In this document: positions 21,877 to 32,296 of the stretch, piece by piece
Layout of the letters: each line of letters begins with the position of its first letter
Numbering within the stretch: position 1 is the stretch's first letter
NCBI RefSeq assembly: GCF_034059295.1
Contig: NZ_CP139141.1
Coordinates: 124,001 to 188,000 of the forward strand
DNA length: 64,000 bases
Reading direction: 5' to 3'
Origin: Pseudomonas sp. HR96
GTDB taxonomy: Bacteria; Pseudomonadota; Gammaproteobacteria; Pseudomonadales; Pseudomonadaceae
Notes under the pieces: model-generated
Told to the model about the DNA's origin: nothing
The model's input: only the letters and a program-made list of their open reading frames with translations
Database searches by the model: none
Translations under genes and position numbers: made by a program

Positions 21877-23334
21877 TTATGCACAGTCCAGTAAAAATTC
21901 GAATGCAGTGCCAGGTTTATCCACATCCACCAGGCAAATCTCGCTGCCGTGCAACTGCAGCATCCGCTGCACAATCACCAACCCCAGCCCGCCGCTGTCT
22001 GTGGATGAAACCCGGCGCAGGGCGGTAAGGCGGGTGAACAGACCCTCGCGCAGTTGCTGGGGAATGCCCGCGCCGTTATCGCTGACCCGCACGCTCACCT
22101 TGTCGCCGGTACGGCGCAATTGCAGGCCAATGTCTGTCCCCGCAGGATTATGCCGGATGGCATTGTCGAGCAGATTGGTCAACACCCGCTCGATCATGCC
22201 CAGATCACCGCGCACGGCTGGCAAGCCTTCAGAGATATCCACAAGCAGCCTCTGCTGACGCGATTCACTGGCCAGCTCGAATTTTTGCAATACGTCCTGA
22301 ATCAGGTCCGCCAAGGAAAAATCTTCGGACTCGGGTTGCACCAGCCCCGATTCCAAGCGCGCCAGTTCGAACAATTCCTGGGCCAGGCGGCCGACCTTGC
22401 GGCTCTGCCCGAGGGCTACGTCCAGGTAATGCCGGCGCTCCTCGCCTGTGAGTAACTGGTCCTTGAGGCGCAGGGTTTCCAGATAGCCATGCAACGAGGT
22501 CAATGGCGTGCGCAGGTCATGGGAGATGTTGGCCAGCATGTCGCGACGCTGCTGGTCCTGGCGGGTCAACTCGGCCCACTGCTCGGCGATGCGCAGGCGC
22601 ATCTGCGCGAAGGCGCTGCGCAGGGTGGCGATTTCGTCCCCACGCTGGCGTTCGTGAACCGCCGCGCTCACCGGCTGGCCATCGGCGCCCAGAGCGCGCA
22701 CTTCTGCGGTCAAGCCGCGCAGGGGCCGGGTAATCAGGCGAAAGGCAATCAGGCCCATGACCAGGCTGAACGCCGCCATCAGCCCCATGGCCCATAGCGT
22801 CGGCTGCAACAGGGAGTGGCTGGAGAGGTGGGCCGCCAGCGCGTCACGGTCCTGCCCCTGGAGGATGACGTAGACGAAGCCGCCGTCGTGACCGTTGACC
22901 TGCACCGGCGCCGCGCTGAAGACCTTTTGCCCGGACAGGCTGCGCGGATCGTCGCCGAGTATCGGTAGCGATCCGCCCTCGAGCAGGCGGCGGATGGGCG
23001 CGAGGTCGACCTGCTGGCGCTTGATTCGCCCTTCGGGCGCGGCGTTGCCCACGACCTGGCCATCCCTGGACAGCAAATAGACCTCCACCGCCGGGTTGAC
23101 GGCCATCAACTGGTTGAACAAGGCATGCACGGCGTCCGGGCGCCAGCCGGCGCTGTCCATCAACTGCGAGGTATTGGCGATGTGCCCGGCCAGGCCGGCC
23201 GACAAAGCCTGCACCGTGACCTGGTCGTGGCGGTTGCTGGCGTCGACCTGCAGCCACACCGAAACGCCACTGCAGGCCAGGAGCAGCACCGCGAACACCG
23301 CCGACAGGCGCTGGCTAAGGGTAAATGGTTTCAA
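21877..23334 (-). CDS. Two-component sensor histidine kinase
   Basis: Membrane sensor kinase. It has an N-terminal transmembrane helix (RLSAVFAVLLLACSGVSVWLQ), a periplasmic sensor of about 145 residues, a second helix (AMGLMAAFSLVMGLIAFRLI), and HAMP. The HisKA phosphoacceptor is ISHDLRTPLTSLHGYL (His near residue 270). The ATPase boxes are LTNLLDNAIRHNP, VSDNGAGIP and GGLGLVIVQRML. The TTG at 23334 is preferred because it overlaps the stop of the response regulator (TTGA), a coupled arrangement. The ligand is unknown; the divergent msrA suggests envelope oxidative stress, which is inference. Confidence 0.92.
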   Translation of the reverse strand: MKPFTLSQRLSAVFAVLLLACSGVSVWLQVDASNRHDQVTVQALSAGLAGHIANTSQLMDSAGWRPDAVHALFNQLMAVNPAVEVYLLSRDGQVVGNAAPEGRIKRQQVDLAPIRRLLEGGSLPILGDDPRSLSGQKVFSAAPVQVNGHDGGFVYVILQGQDRDALAAHLSSHSLLQPTLWAMGLMAAFSLVMGLIAFRLITRPLRGLTAEVRALGADGQPVSAAVHERQRGDEIATLRSAFAQMRLRIAEQWAELTRQDQQRRDMLANISHDLRTPLTSLHGYLETLRLKDQLLTGEERRHYLDVALGQSRKVGRLAQELFELARLESGLVQPESEDFSLADLIQDVLQKFELASESRQQRLLVDISEGLPAVRGDLGMIERVLTNLLDNAIRHNPAGTDIGLQLRRTGDKVSVRVSDNGAGIPQQLREGLFTRLTALRRVSSTDSGGLGLVIVQRMLQLHGSEICLVDVDKPGTAFEFLLDCA

Positions 23335-24053
23335 GCGTCTGCCTCCGCGGCCATGGCGGTGAATTTGTAGCCCCGGCCCCACACCGTCAGGATGCGCCGC
23401 GGCGCGGCCGGGTCGTCTTCGATCTTGGTGCGCAGGCGGTTGATATGGGTATTGACCGTGTGTTCATAGCCGTCGTGTTGATAACCCCAGACCTCGTTGA
23501 GCAGGTCCATGCGCGAGAACACCTGATCGGGGTGGCGTGCGAAGAAATACAGCAGGTCGAATTCGCGCGGGGTCAGCCCCAGCGGCTTGCCCAGCAGGCT
23601 GGCCTCGCGCGCCAGCGGATCGATGGCCAGGCCGTTGATCGCCAAATGCCCGGCGTCCATCCGGGCACTGCGCGCCAGCGCATCGGTACGCCGCAACAGC
23701 GCCCGTACCCGAGCCACCAGTTCCAGCATCGAGAAGGGCTTGGCCAGGTAATCGTCGGCTCCCAGTTCCAGCCCAAGAATACGGTGCACCTCGCTGGAGC
23801 GGGCACTGGTGATGATGATCGGCGTGTACTGGGCCATGGCCCGGGCCCGCTTGCAGATCTCCAGGCCATCGACGCCGGGCAGCATCAGGTCCAGCACCAG
23901 CGCGTCCCAATGACCCTGCTCGAGCAGGCGCACGCCTTCGTTGCCATCGGCGGCATGCTCGACCGCATAGCCTTCATCGCGCAGGTGCAGGCGCAGCAGT
24001 TCAGCGATGTGGGCGTCATCTTCGACGATAAGTACGCGTTTGAGCCGATCCAT
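23331..24053 (-). CDS. OmpR/PhoB-family response regulator
   Basis: DNA-binding response regulator, partner of the adjacent kinase. The receiver has acidic residues VEDD, phospho-acceptor LVLDLMLPGVDGLE, switch threonine/serine IITSA and lysine AKPFSMLELVARV. The C-terminal winged helix reads LTPREFDLLYFFARHPDQVFSRMDLLNEVWGYQHDGYEHTVNTHINRLRTKIE. ATG at 24053 is favoured over a TTG one codon upstream. It is divergent from the MxKDx protein; the 166-bp gap includes GAGTTA (24109-24114) and TAACTC (24127-24132) as an inverted pair that could be its site. Confidence 0.93.
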   Translation of the reverse strand: MDRLKRVLIVEDDAHIAELLRLHLRDEGYAVEHAADGNEGVRLLEQGHWDALVLDLMLPGVDGLEICKRARAMAQYTPIIITSARSSEVHRILGLELGADDYLAKPFSMLELVARVRALLRRTDALARSARMDAGHLAINGLAIDPLAREASLLGKPLGLTPREFDLLYFFARHPDQVFSRMDLLNEVWGYQHDGYEHTVNTHINRLRTKIEDDPAAPRRILTVWGRGYKFTAMAAEADA

Positions 24054-24219
24054 CAAGGGTATCCCGGGGCTGATCGTTGTCCGCCATTGTCGCTAATCCG
24101 CGGGGTGGGAGTTATCACATTTAATTTAACTCTGCGTGAGGACTTGGCGACTGGGCGGCTCGAATAATGACCGTCACCCGCCGCTTTGGCGGTCCCTAAT
24201 ACACTCAAGGAGATACCTC

Positions 24220-24480
24220 ATGAAAGCGCTATCCACAGCAGTTCTGTCCATGGCCCTGGCCTGCGGCGTCGGCAGTGTCTGGGCCGCCGACAGCACCGGC
24301 AACGACGGCATGAGCAATGGCAGCATGAAGCAGGGCACGATGTCCAAGGACGCAATGAGCAAGGACAGCATGATGAAAAAGGACACTGGCAGCATGAGCA
24401 AGGACTCGATGAGCAGCGGCGCCATGAAGAAGGATTCGATGTCGAACGACAGCATGCAAAAGGGCGACACGTCCAAGTGA
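24220..24480 (+). CDS. Exported pentapeptide MxKDx repeat protein
   Basis: Short secreted protein (86 aa). A signal peptide MKALSTAVLSMALACGVGSVWAA is followed by repeats of the form M-S-K-D-S (MSKDAMSKDSMMKKD, MSKDSMSSGAMKKDSM). This matches the known MxKDx pentapeptide repeat family, whose function is not established. The mature part is very rich in Met, Lys, Asp and Ser. AAGGAG precedes the ATG. It is 50 nt upstream of an exported MsrA on the same strand; a Met-rich sacrificial or chaperone-like role in the periplasm is a hypothesis based on that pairing. Confidence 0.88.
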   Translation: MKALSTAVLSMALACGVGSVWAADSTGNDGMSNGSMKQGTMSKDAMSKDSMMKKDTGSMSKDSMSSGAMKKDSMSNDSMQKGDTSK

Positions 24481-24530
24481 CGACCGTACCGGGGGCAACC
24501 CGCCTGCACCCATTGATCGCGAGGTAGACC

Positions 24531-25217
24531 ATGTTCCAGAACAGACTGACCGGCCCGCTGCTCGCCTTGGCGCTGGCCATGACGACCGGTTGTGCACAGG
24601 CCGCCGGCGAAGTATTCGTCATACCGGCGCCCGCTGTGGATGAAACCGCCACTGGCAGCCACAGTGAAACGGCAGTATTCGCCGGCGGCTGCTTCTGGGG
24701 CGTGCAGGGTGTGTATCAGCACGTGAAAGGGGTGACCCAGGCGGTGTCGGGGTACACCGGTGGCCAGGCGCAGACTGCCCATTACGAACAGGTCAGCGAC
24801 GGCGATACCGGCCATGCCGAATCGGTGCAGGTGACGTTCGACCCTACCCAGGTCAGCTACGGCCAGCTGTTGCAGATCTACTTCTCGGTGGTCCATGACC
24901 CGACCGAGCTCAACCGCCAGGGCCCTGACAGCGGCACACAGTACCGCTCCACGGTCTTCGCGCAGACCCCTGAGCAACACAAGGTGGCCCAGGCCTACAT
25001 CGCCCAACTCGATGGCGCCGGGGTGTGGTCTGCGAAGCTGGCGACCACCATCGAAGACCACAAGACGTTCTATCCGGCCGAGGGTTATCACCAGAATTAC
25101 CTGACCCTGCACCCGGAAAGCCCCTACATCGCCATCAATGATCAGCCGAAAGTGGCGAATCTGGCCAAGGTTTTCGCCGATCGCTATAAGGCCGAGCCGG
25201 TACTGGTCACTCAATGA
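24531..25217 (+). CDS. msrA: Exported peptide-methionine (S)-S-oxide reductase MsrA
   Basis: Repairs oxidised methionine in proteins. The catalytic motif GGCFWGVQG is near residue 53, followed by SGYTGGQ, YEQVSDGDTGHAESVQV and PTELNRQGPDSGTQYRS, all characteristic of MsrA. A signal peptide (LLALALAMTTGCAQAAG) indicates the periplasm; its Cys is not in a good lipobox, so signal peptidase I cleavage is more likely. The distal GYHQNYL lacks the extra resolving cysteines of some MsrA proteins. It follows the MxKDx gene in an apparent two-gene operon that is divergent from a two-component system. Confidence 0.93.
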   Translation: MFQNRLTGPLLALALAMTTGCAQAAGEVFVIPAPAVDETATGSHSETAVFAGGCFWGVQGVYQHVKGVTQAVSGYTGGQAQTAHYEQVSDGDTGHAESVQVTFDPTQVSYGQLLQIYFSVVHDPTELNRQGPDSGTQYRSTVFAQTPEQHKVAQAYIAQLDGAGVWSAKLATTIEDHKTFYPAEGYHQNYLTLHPESPYIAINDQPKVANLAKVFADRYKAEPVLVTQ

Positions 25218-25500
25218 GCATCCAGCCTGTGGATTAAGCCCTGTGGATAAACCACCTTCAGCTCGGTTGATAACCGGGCTTGTAAGCTGGCGATAAACCC
25301 GTCTGTGCATAACAGATGGTTTCATCCACAGGCTCAATGCGGTTATCCCAAGCGCTCCGACCCACATGAGCACAACGTTTAATTCCTCTGTACATCACGT
25401 AAAACGTGGCCTGTAGCGATCTATCCACAGAAATGGGCGTGTATAGATATAAACATAAAAACAAAGCTTTAATAAATTTCTCTCTTTTTTATTTCTTTAT
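25218..25500. other. Second origin-like region upstream of mnmG
   Basis: Non-coding region with DnaA boxes and an AT-rich stretch. There is a perfect box at 25242-25250 (-). Related boxes are at 25304-25312 (TGTGCATAA), 25322-25330 (TCATCCACA), 25265-25273 (GGTTGATAA), 25343-25351 (TTATCCCAA) and 25421-25429 (CTATCCACA). An AT-rich run follows at about 25440-25500. Blocks of 19, 17 and 12 bp are identical to the dnaA/rpmH origin at a constant 7,790-bp offset, so this is a diverged copy of it. Whether it initiates replication cannot be told. The remaining 25501-25648 is the mnmG leader, with no clear promoter. Confidence 0.85.
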
Positions 25501-25648
25501 CCCCAGGCCGTTTTCCGGCGTACAGGCTCGAACAGGTGCACCCGTCTACCCGGCTGGCTATTTTTTGTGCAGACGGTTTCTTTCAGGGGGCACAAGTCCC
25601 TATACTTGTCGGCTATCCAATTAATCCCTATCAACAGGCACGAGGTGC

Positions 25649-27550
25649 GTGGTGGATTACCCTTCCCGTTTTGAAGTGATCGTCATCGGCGGCGGCCATG
25701 CCGGTACCGAGGCTGCGCTAGCGTCGGCACGCATGGGCGCCAAGACCCTGCTGCTGACCCACAACGTGGAAACCCTCGGCCAGATGAGCTGCAACCCGGC
25801 CATCGGTGGCATCGGCAAGAGCCATCTGGTCAAGGAAATCGACGCCTTGGGCGGCGCCATGGCCTTGGCCACTGATCTGGGCGGGATTCAGTTTCGCGTG
25901 TTGAACAACCGCAAGGGCCCGGCCGTGCGCGCCACTCGCGCCCAGGCCGACCGCATCCTGTACAAAGCGGCGATCCGCGAAATCCTGGAAAACCAGCCCA
26001 ACCTGTGGATATTTCAGCAGGCCTGCGACGACCTGATCGTCGAACAGGACCAGGTGCGGGGTGTAGTCACCCAGATGGGCCTGCGCTTCATGGCCGACTC
26101 GGTGGTATTGACCACTGGGACCTTTCTCGGTGGACTTATCCACATCGGTTTGCAGAACTATTCCGGTGGCCGCGCCGGCGATCCGCCGTCGATTGCCCTG
26201 GCACGCCGTCTGCGGGAACTGCCGGTGCGCGTAGGCCGCTTGAAAACCGGTACGCCGCCGCGCATCGATGGCAAGTCGGTGGATTTCTCGCAGATGACCG
26301 AGCAGCCGGGCGATACGCCGATCCCGGTAATGTCGTTCATGGGCTCCAAGGCGCTGCACCCCCGTCAGGTCAGCTGCTGGATCACCCACACCAACGCCCG
26401 CACCCACGAAATCATCGCGGCCAACCTCGATCGCTCGCCGATGTATTCGGCTGCTGGTGAAATCGAAGGCGTTGGCCCACGCTATTGCCCGTCGATCGAA
26501 GACAAGATCCACCGCTTTGCCGACAAGGAAAGCCACCAGGTGTTCATCGAGCCGGAAGGCCTGACCACCCACGAGCTGTACCCCAATGGCATTTCCACTT
26601 CGCTGCCCTTCGACGTGCAGTTGCAGATCGTGCGTTCGATCCGCGGCATGGAAAACGCCCACATCGTGCGTCCGGGCTATGCCATCGAATACGACTATTT
26701 CGACCCGCGCGACCTCAAGTACAGTCTGGAAACCAAAGTCATCGCCGGCCTGTTCTTCGCCGGCCAGATCAACGGCACCACCGGCTACGAAGAGGCGGGT
26801 GCGCAAGGTCTGCTGGCCGGGGCGAACGCCGCGTTGCGCGCCCAGGGCCGTGATAGTTGGTGCCCGCGCCGCGACGAGGCGTACATCGGCGTGCTGGTCG
26901 ATGACCTGATTACCCTGGGCACCCAGGAGCCGTATCGCATGTTCACCTCGCGCGCCGAATACCGGCTGATCCTGCGCGAAGACAACGCCGACCTGCGCCT
27001 GACCGAGAAAGGGCGAGAGTTGGGCCTGGTCGATGACCAGCGCTGGGCGGCGTTCTGCATCAAGCGCGACGCCATTGCGGCCGAAGAGCAGCGGCTGAAA
27101 AGCACATGGGTGCGCCCGGGTACTGAGCAGGGCACGGCCATCGGCGAGAAATTCGGCACACCGTTGACTCACGAGTACAGCCTGATGAGCCTGCTCAGCC
27201 GTCCGGAAATCGACTATGCCGGGCTGGTGGCGGTGACCGGTGAGGGCGCCACTGATCCACAGGTGGCCGAGCAGGTGGAAATCAAGACCAAGTACGCGGG
27301 CTACATCGATCGTCAGCAGGACGAGATCGCCCGTCTGCGCGCCAGTGAGAACACCGCGCTGCCGGTGGATATCGACTACCTGGGGATAACTGGGTTATCC
27401 AAGGAAATCCAGGGCAAGCTCAGCGCCACTCGTCCGCAGACCCTGGGCCAGGCCTCGCGCATCCCGGGTGTCACGCCGGCGGCGATTTCGCTGTTGATGA
27501 TTCATCTGAAAAAACGCGGCGCAGGCCGTGAGTTGGAGCAAAGCGCTTGA
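25649..27550 (+). CDS. mnmG: tRNA uridine-5-carboxymethylaminomethyl modification enzyme MnmG (GidA)
   Basis: FAD-dependent partner of MnmE in wobble-uridine modification of tRNA. The FAD motif is [21 protein letters not shown] at residues 10-30. MnmG blocks [29 protein letters not shown] and [26 protein letters not shown] are intact. Length is 633 aa. The start region reads GTG GTG GAT; either GTG could be used, and related proteins begin MVD. It overlaps rsmG by 4 nt. Boxes for DnaA lie in its leader and inside the gene (26136-26144). Confidence 0.97.
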   Translation: MVDYPSRFEVIVIGGGHAGTEAALASARMGAKTLLLTHNVETLGQMSCNPAIGGIGKSHLVKEIDALGGAMALATDLGGIQFRVLNNRKGPAVRATRAQADRILYKAAIREILENQPNLWIFQQACDDLIVEQDQVRGVVTQMGLRFMADSVVLTTGTFLGGLIHIGLQNYSGGRAGDPPSIALARRLRELPVRVGRLKTGTPPRIDGKSVDFSQMTEQPGDTPIPVMSFMGSKALHPRQVSCWITHTNARTHEIIAANLDRSPMYSAAGEIEGVGPRYCPSIEDKIHRFADKESHQVFIEPEGLTTHELYPNGISTSLPFDVQLQIVRSIRGMENAHIVRPGYAIEYDYFDPRDLKYSLETKVIAGLFFAGQINGTTGYEEAGAQGLLAGANAALRAQGRDSWCPRRDEAYIGVLVDDLITLGTQEPYRMFTSRAEYRLILREDNADLRLTEKGRELGLVDDQRWAAFCIKRDAIAAEEQRLKSTWVRPGTEQGTAIGEKFGTPLTHEYSLMSLLSRPEIDYAGLVAVTGEGATDPQVAEQVEIKTKYAGYIDRQQDEIARLRASENTALPVDIDYLGITGLSKEIQGKLSATRPQTLGQASRIPGVTPAAISLLMIHLKKRGAGRELEQSA

Positions 27551-28194
27551 GTTCGTTGGTCACTTCGCAACACGCCGAGGAATTGCGCGAGGGCGCAGCA
27601 CAGCTGGGGATAACTTTGAGCGAGCAGCAGCAGGCCGGGCTGCTCGCTTACCTCGCGTTGTTGATCAAATGGAACAAGGCCTACAACCTCACGGCGGTGC
27701 GCAACGCCGACGAGATGGTTTCACGTCACCTGCTCGACAGCCTGAGCATCGTTCCCTACATCGGCGAGGCCGACAGCTGGCTGGACGTGGGCAGCGGCGG
27801 CGGCATGCCGGGCATTCCCCTGGCGATCCTGTTTCCCGAGAAGCGCATCACCACGCTGGACAGCAACGGTAAGAAGACGCGCTTCCAGACCCAAGTGAAG
27901 CTGGAGCTCAAGCTGGACAACCTGCAAGTTATCCACAGCCGGGTCGAAGGCTTTCAGCCCGAGCAGCCATTTGCTGGTATCGTGTCCCGCGCTTTCAGCA
28001 GTCTGGAAGATTTCGCCAACTGGACGCGCCACCTCGGCGGACCGCAAACGCGCTGGTTGGCCATGAAAGGGCTGCATCCTGCCGACGAACTGGTAGCATT
28101 GCCGGCAGATTTTCACCTCGACAGCGCGCAGGCCCTGGCCGTCCCCGGTTGCCAAGGCCAACGGCATCTGCTGATACTGCGCCGCACGGCATGA
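27547..28194 (+). CDS. rsmG: 16S rRNA (guanine-527-N7)-methyltransferase
   Basis: SAM-dependent methyltransferase of G527 in 16S rRNA. The SAM motif is [18 protein letters not shown], preceded by [30 protein letters not shown], the RsmG signature. At 215 aa it is complete. It starts at a TTG that overlaps the mnmG stop (TTGA). A perfect DnaA box is at 27929-27937. It is followed by parA after 18 nt, giving the usual mnmG-rsmG-parA-parB order. Confidence 0.96.
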   Translation: MSSLVTSQHAEELREGAAQLGITLSEQQQAGLLAYLALLIKWNKAYNLTAVRNADEMVSRHLLDSLSIVPYIGEADSWLDVGSGGGMPGIPLAILFPEKRITTLDSNGKKTRFQTQVKLELKLDNLQVIHSRVEGFQPEQPFAGIVSRAFSSLEDFANWTRHLGGPQTRWLAMKGLHPADELVALPADFHLDSAQALAVPGCQGQRHLLILRRTA

Positions 28195-28212
28195 TTGGGA
28201 ACACAGGCAAGA

Positions 28213-29004
28213 ATGGCTAAGGTATTCGCGATAGCGAACCAGAAAGGCGGCGTTGGCAAGACGACCACCTGCATCAACCTCGCGGCATCGCTGGTTGCCA
28301 CCAAGCGGCGCGTGCTGCTGATCGATCTCGATCCACAGGGCAACGCCACCATGGGCAGCGGTGTGGATAAACATGCCCTGGAAAACTCGATCTACGACGT
28401 TTTGATCGGCGAATGCGACCTCGGCCAGGCCATGCACTTCTCCGAACACGGCGGCTACCAGCTGCTGCCGGCCAACCGCGACCTGACCGCCGCCGAAGTG
28501 GTGCTGCTGGAAATGCAGATGAAGGAAAGCCGTCTGCGCAGCGCGCTTGAGCCAATTCGCGAGAACTACGACTACATCCTCATCGACTGCCCGCCGTCGT
28601 TGTCGATGCTGACCTTGAACGCGCTGGTGGCCGCCGACGGCGTGATTATCCCCATGCAGTGCGAATACTTTGCCCTCGAAGGGCTCAGCGACCTTGTGGA
28701 TAACATCAAGCGCATCGCCGAGTTGCTCAACCCCAAGCTGCGCATCGAAGGTCTGCTGCGCACCATGTACGACCCGCGCCTGAGCCTGATCAACGACGTG
28801 TCGGCGCAGCTCAAGGAGCATTTCGGTGATCAGCTGTACGACACGGTGATCCCGCGTAACATCCGCCTGGCCGAGGCGCCCAGTTTCGGCATGCCCGCGC
28901 TGGCCTATGACAAGCAATCGCGCGGCGCCCTGGCCTACCTGGCGCTGGCCGGCGAAATGGTTCGACGTCAACGTCGTCAACTCCGCACCGCAGCAGTAAC
29001 TTAA
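28213..29004 (+). CDS. parA: Chromosome partitioning ATPase ParA (Soj)
   Basis: Walker-type ATPase that moves ParB-parS complexes apart during chromosome segregation. The deviant Walker A is NQKGGVGKTTTCINLAASL at residues 9-27, and the Walker A' and B regions are LLIDLDPQGNATMG and YDYILIDCPPSLSMLTLNAL. It has no N-terminal HTH, as in chromosomal ParA (263 aa). ATG at 28213 is preferred over a TTG at 28195. Two perfect DnaA boxes lie inside it (28362-28370 and 28695-28703). parB follows 8 nt downstream. Confidence 0.97.
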   Translation: MAKVFAIANQKGGVGKTTTCINLAASLVATKRRVLLIDLDPQGNATMGSGVDKHALENSIYDVLIGECDLGQAMHFSEHGGYQLLPANRDLTAAEVVLLEMQMKESRLRSALEPIRENYDYILIDCPPSLSMLTLNALVAADGVIIPMQCEYFALEGLSDLVDNIKRIAELLNPKLRIEGLLRTMYDPRLSLINDVSAQLKEHFGDQLYDTVIPRNIRLAEAPSFGMPALAYDKQSRGALAYLALAGEMVRRQRRQLRTAAVT

Positions 29005-29012
29005 GGAATCCC

Positions 29013-29903
29013 ATGGCCGTCAAGAAACGAGGTCTCGGACGCGGACTCGACGCTTTGCTCAGCGGGCCCACCGGCAGCGCCCTGGAAACCGTCAGCGCGC
29101 TGCAGGAGCAGGCCACCCAGCTCGACCAGAGCGAACTGCAGCATTTGCCGCTGGACGTGATCCAGCGCGGCAAGTACCAGCCGCGCCGCGACATGGACCC
29201 TCAGGCGCTGGAAGAACTGGCGCACTCGATCAAGAGCCAAGGGGTCATGCAGCCCATCGTGGTGCGACCGATCGCCAACCAGCGCTTCGAGATCATCGCC
29301 GGTGAACGCCGCTGGCGCGCGTCGCAGCAAGCCGGGTTGGAGACGATTCCGGCCATGGTCCGCGACGTGCCGGACGAGACCGCCATCGCCATGGCGCTGA
29401 TCGAGAACATCCAGCGCGAAGACCTCAACCCGGTGGAAGAAGCCGTGGCCCTGCAGCGTCTGCAGCAGGAGTTCCAGCTCACCCAGCAACAGGTCGCCGA
29501 CGCCGTGGGCAAGTCGCGGGTGACGGTGGCCAACCTGCTGCGCCTGATCGCGCTGCCGGAAGTGATCAAGACCATGCTCAGCCATGGCGACCTGGAGATG
29601 GGCCACGCTCGTGCGTTGCTCGGTCTGCCGGATGAGCAACAGGTGGAAGGGGCGCGTCATGTTGTCGCACGCGGCCTGACCGTGCGCCAGACTGAGGCAC
29701 TGGTCAGGCAATGGTTGAGTGGCAAGCCCGAAGCGGCGGAGCCGGTCAAGGCCGATCCGGACATCACCCGGCTTGAGCAGCGCCTGGCAGAGCGGCTGGG
29801 CTCGGCCGTGCAGATTCGCCATGGGCAGAAGGGCAAGGGCCAATTGGTAATTCGTTACAATTCTCTTGATGAGCTGCAAGGTGTGCTCGCGCACATTCGT
29901 TGA
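29013..29903 (+). CDS. parB: Chromosome partitioning protein ParB (Spo0J)
   Basis: CTP-dependent clamp that loads at parS and spreads along DNA. It opens with the ParA-interacting segment KKRGLGRGLDALL. The ParB/Srx nuclease-like domain has LDVIQRGKYQPRRDMD and the arginine-rich box IIAGERRWRASQQAGL. An HTH domain (QLTQQQVADAVGKSRVTVANLLRLIALP) recognises parS, and the C-terminus provides dimerisation. 296 aa. Likely binding sites in this window are at 13518, 14148 and 44952. Confidence 0.97.
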   Translation: MAVKKRGLGRGLDALLSGPTGSALETVSALQEQATQLDQSELQHLPLDVIQRGKYQPRRDMDPQALEELAHSIKSQGVMQPIVVRPIANQRFEIIAGERRWRASQQAGLETIPAMVRDVPDETAIAMALIENIQREDLNPVEEAVALQRLQQEFQLTQQQVADAVGKSRVTVANLLRLIALPEVIKTMLSHGDLEMGHARALLGLPDEQQVEGARHVVARGLTVRQTEALVRQWLSGKPEAAEPVKADPDITRLEQRLAERLGSAVQIRHGQKGKGQLVIRYNSLDELQGVLAHIR

Positions 29904-29947
29904 AACAATCCAATTGTAGCGGACAGTCGGAAATAACTAGCCAGCAG

Positions 29948-29976
29948 TTGAATAGGGGCTTAACCGCCCCTATACT
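29948..29976 (+). promoter_or_regulatory. atp operon promoter with an embedded inverted repeat
   Basis: TTGAAT (29948-29953), a 17-bp spacer and TATACT (29971-29976), 86 bp upstream of atpI. The spacer holds TAGGGGC (29953-29959) and GCCCCTA (29966-29972) as an inverted repeat that touches both hexamers, which might be an operator or the end of the parB transcript. Confidence 0.7.
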
Positions 29977-30061
29977 CTGCGCGCATTTTGTCGGCACAAA
30001 TTATGCCAAGTTAATGGCCAAGTCATTGCTTGCTGCGTGTCGATATTGAGGAGTCATCGCG

Positions 30062-31355
<1,294 letters not shown>

Positions 31356-31465
31356 GGTCTGCCCCCGGGCGTATCTGATGCCCCGGTTGCTTCGGCAGCC
31401 GGGAGAGGCCTTCGCGGGCCAAGGCAACGATTTGTTGTACCGCTTTAAAATCTAAGAAAACCTAA

Positions 31466-31753
<288 letters not shown>

Positions 31754-31810
31754 TCACTCGACTTTTCGAGTGGTCGGGTGTGATGGACAAAGAACGAGCG
31801 AGGTGTTGGC

Positions 31811-32281
31811 GTGAACATTAATGCAACCCTGATTGGCCAGTCCGTTGCGTTCTTCATTTTTGTACTGTTTTGCATGAAGTTCGTGTGGCCTCCGGTCATC
31901 GCGGCTTTGCACGAACGTCAGAAGAAGATCGCGGACGGATTGGACGCTGCCAGCCGAGCGGCTCGCGACCTGGAGTTGGCCCAAGATAAAGTGGGTCAAC
32001 AACTGCGCGATGCCAAGACTCAGGCAGCCGAGATCATCGAGCAGGCCAAGAAGCGCGGCGCGCAGATCGTTGACGAGGCCCGTGAACAGGCCCGTCTCGA
32101 AGCTGACCGGGTGAAGGCTCAGGCTCAGGCCGAGATCGAACAGGAACTGAACGGCGTCAAGGACGCGCTGCGGGCCCAAGTGGGCTTGCTGGCCGTAGGC
32201 GGTGCCGAGAAGATTCTGGGCGCCACTATCGATCAAAACGCGCACGCGGAGCTGGTTAACAAACTGGCAGCCGAAATTTAA
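31811..32281 (+). CDS. atpF: F0F1 ATP synthase subunit b
   Basis: Peripheral stalk subunit (156 aa) that links F0 and F1. An N-terminal membrane helix ([24 protein letters not shown]) is followed by a long charged coiled coil ([63 protein letters not shown]). The start is GTG ([10 protein letters not shown]). It sits 57 nt after atpE and 15 nt before atpH. Confidence 0.97.
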   Translation: MNINATLIGQSVAFFIFVLFCMKFVWPPVIAALHERQKKIADGLDAASRAARDLELAQDKVGQQLRDAKTQAAEIIEQAKKRGAQIVDEAREQARLEADRVKAQAQAEIEQELNGVKDALRAQVGLLAVGGAEKILGATIDQNAHAELVNKLAAEI

Positions 32282-32296
32282 GCGAGGGCGACGATC

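Noticed and set aside
25258..25464. 68-codon minus-strand frame in the mnmG leader
   Set aside because: It lies wholly inside the origin-like module; resemblance to the oriC frame is explained by the duplicated DNA elements.
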